NCBI GenBank assembly: GCA_002297545.1
Contig: DBLZ01000088.1
Span: forward strand, 1 to 38,250
Length of the DNA stretch: 38,250 nt
Origin: Prevotellaceae bacterium UBA711
GTDB taxonomy: Bacteria > Bacteroidota > Bacteroidia > Bacteroidales > Bacteroidaceae
Direction of reading: 5' to 3'
The notes beneath the pieces are model-generated. The model searched no databases. It saw only the letters and a list, made by a program, of their open reading frames with translations, and was not told where the DNA came from. The first letter of the stretch is position 1, and each line of letters starts with the position of its first letter. This document shows, piece after piece, positions 34,109 to 38,250 of the stretch. The translations under genes were made by a program, and so were the position numbers.

Positions 34109-34740
34109 TCCGTCTCAGGTTCAAATTCGTATGTATCCTCGCCGGGGTCCCCCGTCACGGTATCGTCCTCGGCACTGGCCCACTGTTCGTCCTCGGTGAG
34201 ACTATTGCCTACGACCAGCACCACCGGTGCCTCGGCAGGTATCTTTTCGCCGGCGTGCACCTCCCTGCCCCGGCACTTGACACTGACCACCCAGTCCTTG
34301 TCGCCGGCCACATATTCCTTGGGTGCCAGCCTGAAACCCATGGCACGCAGACGAATCTCAGCCTCGTAAACATCGCAATTGTCAGCAATGTCGGGCATGG
34401 TCAGCGTGGGGGCGCTGCCCAAATTGACCGTGAGGTATATCTTGCGGCCGCTCTTCACCTCGGTTCCGGCCTTAGGCTGCTGCATCAGCACACTGCCGGT
34501 CGCCAGATTGCGATTGTAGCCAGAGTCGGCCACCACAGCCTCCAGGTCATACTGCGACAACATCATGCCCGCATCCGTATAATGAATGCGCGATACATCC
34601 GGCACGCGTACGATCTCGCCATGATGCGTGTAGACCATGGTACCATACCACGCGCCGACAATCATCAACACAACGAAGAGCAGCATTCCCAACAGGTTGC
34701 CCCAGACGACAGGAGCGAGTATCTTGTTCTTGAATCCCAT
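34102..34740 (-). CDS. Membrane-anchored PASTA-domain protein
   Basis: 212 residues. One membrane segment at about 12-33 (NLLGMLLFVVLMIVGAWYGTMVY) anchors two or three periplasmic PASTA-like repeats: VRVPDVSRIHYTDAGMMLSQYDLEAV at about 44-69, LTMPDIADNCDVYEAEIRLRAMGFRL at about 112-137, and the partial final unit EKIPAEAPVVLVVG. PASTA domains bind peptidoglycan or its precursors. No kinase or transpeptidase domain is attached, so it is probably a cell-wall sensor or scaffold. It is the first gene of the operon with rluD, ddl, a PlsC-like gene and a NigD-like gene. A perfect promoter lies just upstream. Confidence 0.85.
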   Translation of the reverse strand: MGFKNKILAPVVWGNLLGMLLFVVLMIVGAWYGTMVYTHHGEIVRVPDVSRIHYTDAGMMLSQYDLEAVVADSGYNRNLATGSVLMQQPKAGTEVKSGRKIYLTVNLGSAPTLTMPDIADNCDVYEAEIRLRAMGFRLAPKEYVAGDKDWVVSVKCRGREVHAGEKIPAEAPVVLVVGNSLTEDEQWASAEDDTVTGDPGEDTYEFEPETEW

Positions 34741-34768
34741 AAGACGAGGACATGTTTCAAATAATACG

Positions 34769-34800
34769 CAAAAATACTAATAAGTGGCGTATTATCCAAA
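34769..34800 (-). promoter_or_regulatory. Promoter of the PASTA-rluD-ddl operon
   Basis: On the minus strand, TTTG (34800-34797), a 20-bp spacer and TATTTTTG (34776-34769), an exact TAnnTTTG. It sits only ten bases beyond the rpmH terminator. Confidence 0.8.
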
Positions 34801-34810
34801 CATTCACACG

Positions 34811-34851
34811 AAAAAAGGAGAGAAGCGAGAACATTCTCGCTTCTCTCCTTT
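34811..34851 (-). terminator. Intrinsic terminator of rpmH
   Basis: AAAGGAGAGAAGCGAGA (34814-34830) and TCTCGCTTCTCTCCTTT (34835-34851) form a perfect 17-bp stem with a 4-base loop. On the minus strand it ends in TTTTTT. Confidence 0.9.
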
Positions 34852-34872
34852 ATGTAAAAGCACCGGTTGTGC

Positions 34873-35028
34873 TTACTTGCCATGCTTTTCATCAGAAACG
34901 CTCAACTTCTTACGTCCCTTTGCGCGACGGCTTGCCAATACACGACGACCATTGGCAGTAGTCATTCTCTGACGGAAGCCATGCTTGTTGGCACGGCGGC
35001 GGTTAGAGGGCTGAAATGTTCTTTTCAT
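34873..35028 (-). CDS. rpmH: 50S ribosomal protein L34
   Basis: 51 residues, translated by hand: MKRTFQPSNRRRANKHGF, then RQRMTTANGRRVLASRRAKGRKKLS, then SVSDEKHGK at the end. This is the standard L34 sequence with the KRTFQPS start and the basic core GFRxRMxTxxGRxVLxxRRxKGRxxL. The C-terminal tail VSDEKHGK is slightly longer than in E. coli (46 residues). The gene has its own promoter and a strong terminator, divergent from efp. Confidence 0.97.
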   Translation of the reverse strand: MKRTFQPSNRRRANKHGFRQRMTTANGRRVLASRRAKGRKKLSVSDEKHGK

Positions 35029-35075
35029 AGCTATGTTCTTATTGTATTATGTGCATGTACTTGTGTTCCGGGGTG

Positions 35076-35107
35076 CAAAATTACGCACTTTTTTGTAAAC
35101 GGCCAAA
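35076..35107 (-). promoter_or_regulatory. rpmH promoter
   Basis: On the minus strand, TTTG (35107-35104), a 20-bp spacer and TAATTTTG (35083-35076), an exact match to the Bacteroidota consensus. Confidence 0.85.
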
Positions 35108-35125
35108 CCTTTCCATGCTTTTTTC

Positions 35126-35155
35126 TTGTTTTTCACCCAAATTGTCGTACCTTTG
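35126..35155 (+). promoter_or_regulatory. efp promoter
   Basis: TTG (35126-35128), a 19-bp spacer and TACCTTTG (35148-35155), an exact TAnnTTTG. Transcription would start near 35162, leaving a leader of about 67 bases. It is divergent from the rpmH promoter with no overlap. Confidence 0.85.
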
Positions 35156-35228
35156 CATAGGGGAAAAGGAGCGCCTCCTTGCCCGCCACGTCATTGAGAA
35201 TATAACCACATAATTAAACGTCAAATAT

Positions 35229-35795
35229 ATGATTAACTCCCAAGACATTAAGAAAGGCACATGCATTCGCATGGATGGTAAACTGTATTTCTGCATCGAC
35301 TTCCTGCACCGCAAGCCCGGCAAGGGCAACACCATCATGAACGTCACCCTGAAAGACGTGGTGAACGGTGGTGTGCTGGAGCGTCGCTTCAACATCGGCG
35401 AGAAGCTCGAGGACGTTCGCGTGGAACGCCGCCCCTATCAGTACCTCTATGCCGAGGGCGATGACTTCGTATTCATGAACAACGAGACCTACGAGCAGGT
35501 GACCATCCCCGCCGACCAGATTACCGGCGTCAAGTTCATGAAGGAAGGCCAGAACGTGGACGTTGTTACCGATGCCAGCACCGAGACCATCCTCTACGCC
35601 GAACTGCCCGCCAAGGTACACCTCGCCATACAGTGGACCGAGCCCGGCCTGAAGGGCGACACCGCCACCAACACCCTGAAGCCCGCCAAGCTGGAGACCG
35701 GAGCCGACATCCGTGTGCCCCTGTTCATCAACGAAGGAGAAATCGTGGAAGTGGATACCCGCGACGGCAGCTATCTCGGCCGTGTGAAAGCATAA
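35229..35795 (+). CDS. efp: Elongation factor P
   Basis: 188 residues, the normal length. EF-P relieves ribosome stalling at polyproline stretches. The N-terminal KOW-like domain carries the loop HRKPGKGNT with Lys 32 at the tip, the site modified in many bacteria. Two OB-type domains follow, and the family C-terminal signature GADIRVPLFINEGEIVEVDTRDGSYLGRV is present. No lysine-modifying gene is visible nearby. A weak ACCTTA/TAAGGT hairpin (35797-35826) lies after the stop, so transcription may continue into the next gene. Confidence 0.96.
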   Translation: MINSQDIKKGTCIRMDGKLYFCIDFLHRKPGKGNTIMNVTLKDVVNGGVLERRFNIGEKLEDVRVERRPYQYLYAEGDDFVFMNNETYEQVTIPADQITGVKFMKEGQNVDVVTDASTETILYAELPAKVHLAIQWTEPGLKGDTATNTLKPAKLETGADIRVPLFINEGEIVEVDTRDGSYLGRVKA

Positions 35796-35852
35796 AACCT
35801 TACCGGCCTTAGATACTCTTTAAGGTGGGAGAGATTTGGAATATTGAAGACA

Positions 35853-36950
35853 ATGAGATACTCCCTCATCATTCCCGTCTATAATCGTCCCGACGAGGTA
35901 GACGAGTTGCTTGCCAGCCTGGAGGCCCAGACAATGAAAGACTTTGAGGTGGTGATAGTCGAAGACGGCTCCACCATACCTTGCCAGTCCATTGTCAACG
36001 GGCATGCCTCCGGGCTGGCAATGCGTTATTACCGAAAGGACAACAGCGGCCCCGGGCAGTCGCGCAACTATGGCGCGGAGCGTTCCCAGGGCGAATATCT
36101 TATAGTATTGGACAGCGACTGCGTGCTGCCTCCGGGATACCTGCAGGCCGTGGACGACGAGTTGCGTCGGGAGCCCTGCGACGCATTCGGCGGACCGGAC
36201 CGCGCCCATGACAGTTTCACCCCGATACAGAAGGCCATTAACTACTCCATGACCTCGTTCTTCACCACTGGCGGCATACGCGGAGGCAAGAAGAAACTGG
36301 ACAAGTTCTACCCACGCTCGTTCAACATGGGCATACGTGCCGATCTGTACCGACGCCTGGGAGGCTTCTCAACCATGCGTTTCGGTGAGGACATAGACTT
36401 CAGCATCAGGATATTCCAGAGCGGAGCCTCGTGCCGGCTGTTCCCCGAGGCATGGGTGTGGCACAAACGGCGCACCGACATGAAGAAGTTCTTCAAGCAG
36501 GTGCACAACAGCGGCATAGCCCGCATCAACCTGTGGAAACGCCACCCCGGAAGCCTGAAGCCGGTACACATGCTGCCGGCTGTGTTCACCTTGGGCATAG
36601 GCTGTCTGGCCGCAGCCTTTGTGGCGGCCATGGCATACACGACAGTACAATTTGCCGAAGCATTATGCACGAATACGGCCTTCCCAATGCCGTCCTCCAC
36701 GACACACAACATCCGTCTGGGCATAGGCGTGGCATTGGGTGCGCTCACTCCCATCCTACTGTTCTCGCTGCTGATATTCACAGACTCGCTCATACGCAAC
36801 CGCTCAGCCAAGGTGGCCCGGCTGAGCATACGCGCGGCTTTCATACAACTGCTGGGCTACGGAACAGGATTTCTCCGCGCATGGTGGCTGAGATGCGTAT
36901 GCTCACGCAACGAGGAACTGCAAGCCTTTAAGGACAACTTCTACAAATAG
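35853..36950 (+). CDS. Family 2 glycosyltransferase with C-terminal membrane segments
   Basis: 365 residues from the ATG at 35853 (MRYSLIIPVYNRPDEV); a TTG three codons earlier is less likely. The GT-A fold of family 2 is clear: SLIIPVYNRP at the start, VVIVEDGST (34-42), GPGQSRNYG (66-74) and LIVLDSDC with the metal-binding DxD at 87-89. The catalytic-side segment RFGEDIDFSIRIFQSG is present near 170-185. Two membrane segments near the C-terminus (about 250-275 and 285-310) hold it at the inner membrane. The sugar and acceptor are not known; envelope polysaccharide or glycolipid synthesis is likely. Confidence 0.87.
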   Translation: MRYSLIIPVYNRPDEVDELLASLEAQTMKDFEVVIVEDGSTIPCQSIVNGHASGLAMRYYRKDNSGPGQSRNYGAERSQGEYLIVLDSDCVLPPGYLQAVDDELRREPCDAFGGPDRAHDSFTPIQKAINYSMTSFFTTGGIRGGKKKLDKFYPRSFNMGIRADLYRRLGGFSTMRFGEDIDFSIRIFQSGASCRLFPEAWVWHKRRTDMKKFFKQVHNSGIARINLWKRHPGSLKPVHMLPAVFTLGIGCLAAAFVAAMAYTTVQFAEALCTNTAFPMPSSTTHNIRLGIGVALGALTPILLFSLLIFTDSLIRNRSAKVARLSIRAAFIQLLGYGTGFLRAWWLRCVCSRNEELQAFKDNFYK

Positions 36951-37007
36951 CCCGCATGCAATGATGCTCCTGACCTACTCCCAAACAGCACTAACCCACA
37001 GCCAACG

Positions 37008-37685
37008 ATGAAAATCAAAGACTGGTCCGACGACGAACGGCCGCGCGAACGTGTCATGGCCCTGGGGCCTGAGGCGGTGAGCAATGCCGAGCTGCTGGCC
37101 ATACTCATCGGCAGCGGTACACCAGAGGTCACCAGCGTGGACCTTATGCGCACCATACTGAGGGAACAAGGAGACAGCCTGCGCACCCTCGGTGCCATGA
37201 CGCGGCAGGAACTGGAACGCTACAACGGCATAGGTCCGGCCAAGGCCGTCACCATACAGGCGGCCATGGAGCTGGGCAAACGCCTGCTGCGCGAGGCCAA
37301 GGGGGCAAAGGTGCACCTGACCTGCTCAACCGAAGCCTACGATTATTTTCGCTCGCTCATCATGGACATACAATACGAGGAGTGCCATCTGTTGCTGCTG
37401 AACGTCAAGAACAATGTCGTGGGTCATCACCTCGTCAGCCGAGGGGGCATATCCGAATCCACCGTGGACATACGCCTGATACTACGCCACGCCCTGGTGG
37501 CAGGCACGCCCAATATCATGCTGGCCCACAACCATCCAAGCGGCAACCCCATGCCAAGTCGTCAGGACGACGACTTGACACAACGCATCCGCCAGGCCTG
37601 CCAAACCGTATCCCTGCGCCTGCTTGACCATATCATCATAGGCGACGACACCTATTACTCCTATGCCGACGAAGGCAAGATATAA
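37008..37685 (+). CDS. radC: RadC-family JAB/MPN-domain protein
   Basis: 225 residues. The N-terminal helix-hairpin-helix-like UPF0758 region (about 1-95) is followed by the RadC JAB domain. The JAMM metal motif is complete: Glu at 124/125 (QYEECHLLLL), HNHPSGNPMPSRQDD at 174-188 with the two His, Ser 184 and Asp 187. The name radC is historical and a direct role in DNA repair is doubtful; the fold predicts a metalloprotease-like or nuclease-like activity. This is a chromosomal full-length copy, not the short phage/plasmid type. Confidence 0.93.
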   Translation: MKIKDWSDDERPRERVMALGPEAVSNAELLAILIGSGTPEVTSVDLMRTILREQGDSLRTLGAMTRQELERYNGIGPAKAVTIQAAMELGKRLLREAKGAKVHLTCSTEAYDYFRSLIMDIQYEECHLLLLNVKNNVVGHHLVSRGGISESTVDIRLILRHALVAGTPNIMLAHNHPSGNPMPSRQDDDLTQRIRQACQTVSLRLLDHIIIGDDTYYSYADEGKI

Positions 37686-37730
37686 CGACACCCCACCCCC
37701 ACTCATCCTCACACCAACGAACATACGACA

Positions 37731-38096
37731 ATGGAAAACAACATACAGCAAAACGCTTCCTCCGCTCCGGCAAACGCAATGCAGGAGGGACTCTCCATAG
37801 AAGAAAGGGCCGTGGAACTGCTCAGGACAGTCTACGACCCCGAGATTCCGGTGAACGTCTACGACCTCGGCCTCATCTACCGCATAGAACTGAAAGAGGG
37901 GAACACCGCCCTAGAGGTGGACATGACACTGACGGCCCCCAACTGCCCCGCCGCAGACTTCATAGTGGAGGACGTGCGCCAGAAACTGGAGAACATAGGC
38001 GGCCTCACCCGCGTGGACGTCAACCTTGTCTTTGAACCCGAATGGTCCAAGGACATGATGACCGAGGAGGCCAAGATGGAGCTTGGTTTTCTGTAA
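37731..38096 (+). CDS. SufT/MIP18-family iron-sulfur assembly protein
   Basis: 121 residues. The MIP18 (DUF59) domain starts near residue 22: RAVELLRTVYDPEIPVNVYDLGLIYRIEL. The next signature is VDMTLTAPNCPAADFIVEDV with the conserved Cys in TAPNCP. The end, VNLVFEPEWSKDMMTEEAKMELGFL, matches the W-containing motif of the family. Members act in maturation of iron-sulfur proteins. The first 20 residues are a polar extension. It lies 45 bp after radC and 15 bp before the lpxH start, so these three are probably one transcription unit. Confidence 0.88.
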   Translation: MENNIQQNASSAPANAMQEGLSIEERAVELLRTVYDPEIPVNVYDLGLIYRIELKEGNTALEVDMTLTAPNCPAADFIVEDVRQKLENIGGLTRVDVNLVFEPEWSKDMMTEEAKMELGFL

Positions 38097-38111
38097 TTCC
38101 ACGGACCGCCG

Positions 38112-38250
38112 ATGAAGAAGACCTATTTCCTCAGCGATGCCCACCTGGGCAGCCGCGCCACAAGCGACAGCCGCCGGCGCGAACTGCATCTGTGCCGCTT
38201 CCTGGACTCCATCCGCCACGAGGCCGCAGCCATATACCTCATGGGCGACA
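38112..38250 (+). CDS. lpxH: UDP-2,3-diacylglucosamine diphosphatase (partial, runs off the window)
   Basis: Only the first 46 codons are present. They begin MKKTYFLSDAHLGS, with the DxHLG metal-binding motif of calcineurin-like phosphoesterases, and reach AIYLMGD, the second (GD) motif. The early DAHLG...LCRFLDSI arrangement is that of Bacteroidota LpxH, which acts in lipid A synthesis. With only the N-terminus visible, another metallophosphoesterase cannot be excluded. Confidence 0.75.
   Translation, partial: MKKTYFLSDAHLGSRATSDSRRRELHLCRFLDSIRHEAAAIYLMGD

Overview
The window looks like chromosomal DNA of a Bacteroidales bacterium (Bacteroidota), most likely Prevotellaceae-like. The evidence is a Mfa1/Mfa2-type fimbrial operon, DUF3575 and DUF3868 proteins, a TPP-riboswitch/OMP/PnuT thiamin-uptake locus, a NigD-like lipoprotein, and several perfect Bacteroidota promoters (TTTG or TTG, 19-20 bp, TAnnTTTG). 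A type IX secretion (T9SS)-like C-terminal tail on the giant protein argues against Bacteroides proper, but the genus cannot be fixed from this sequence alone.

Layout. 121-2997 (+): an outer-membrane beta-barrel protein. 3098-6498 (-): coaX with two AmpG-like permeases. 6637-8115 (-): proS, with its own promoter and terminator. 8448-25919 (-): a seven-gene fimbrial operon read as DUF3575, DUF3868/OmpA/TPR, Mfa1-like major fimbrillin, Mfa2-like anchor, two minor fimbrillin-like lipoproteins, and a 3101-residue giant that I infer to be the tip adhesin. 26227-29779 (-): promoter, TPP riboswitch, TonB-dependent receptor and PnuT-like permease for thiamin uptake. 29952-34800 (-): an envelope operon of PASTA protein, rluD, ddl, PlsC-like acyltransferase and NigD-like lipoprotein. 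34811-35155: rpmH (-) and efp (+) with divergent promoters. 35853 to the end (+): a family 2 glycosyltransferase, radC, a SufT/MIP18-like protein and the start of lpxH.

The most interesting signals are non-coding. An 11-base G tract (sense strand) lies at the presumed promoter of the fimbrial operon, and a 9-base G tract with a nonamer repeat lies after its first gene; together they suggest a phase-variable switch. Two gene-free stretches, 8300-8447 and 26990-27139, carry the same composite repeat around an 11-bp stem-loop whose stem has a compensatory base-pair change. Each sits right after a minus-strand stop codon.

How the parts fit: the fimbrial subunits are lipoproteins, while the giant ends in a T9SS-like tail, so two export routes would meet on one surface organelle. 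The thiamin genes would be switched off by TPP. The remaining genes are housekeeping functions: CoA synthesis, translation, peptidoglycan and lipid synthesis, and DNA repair.
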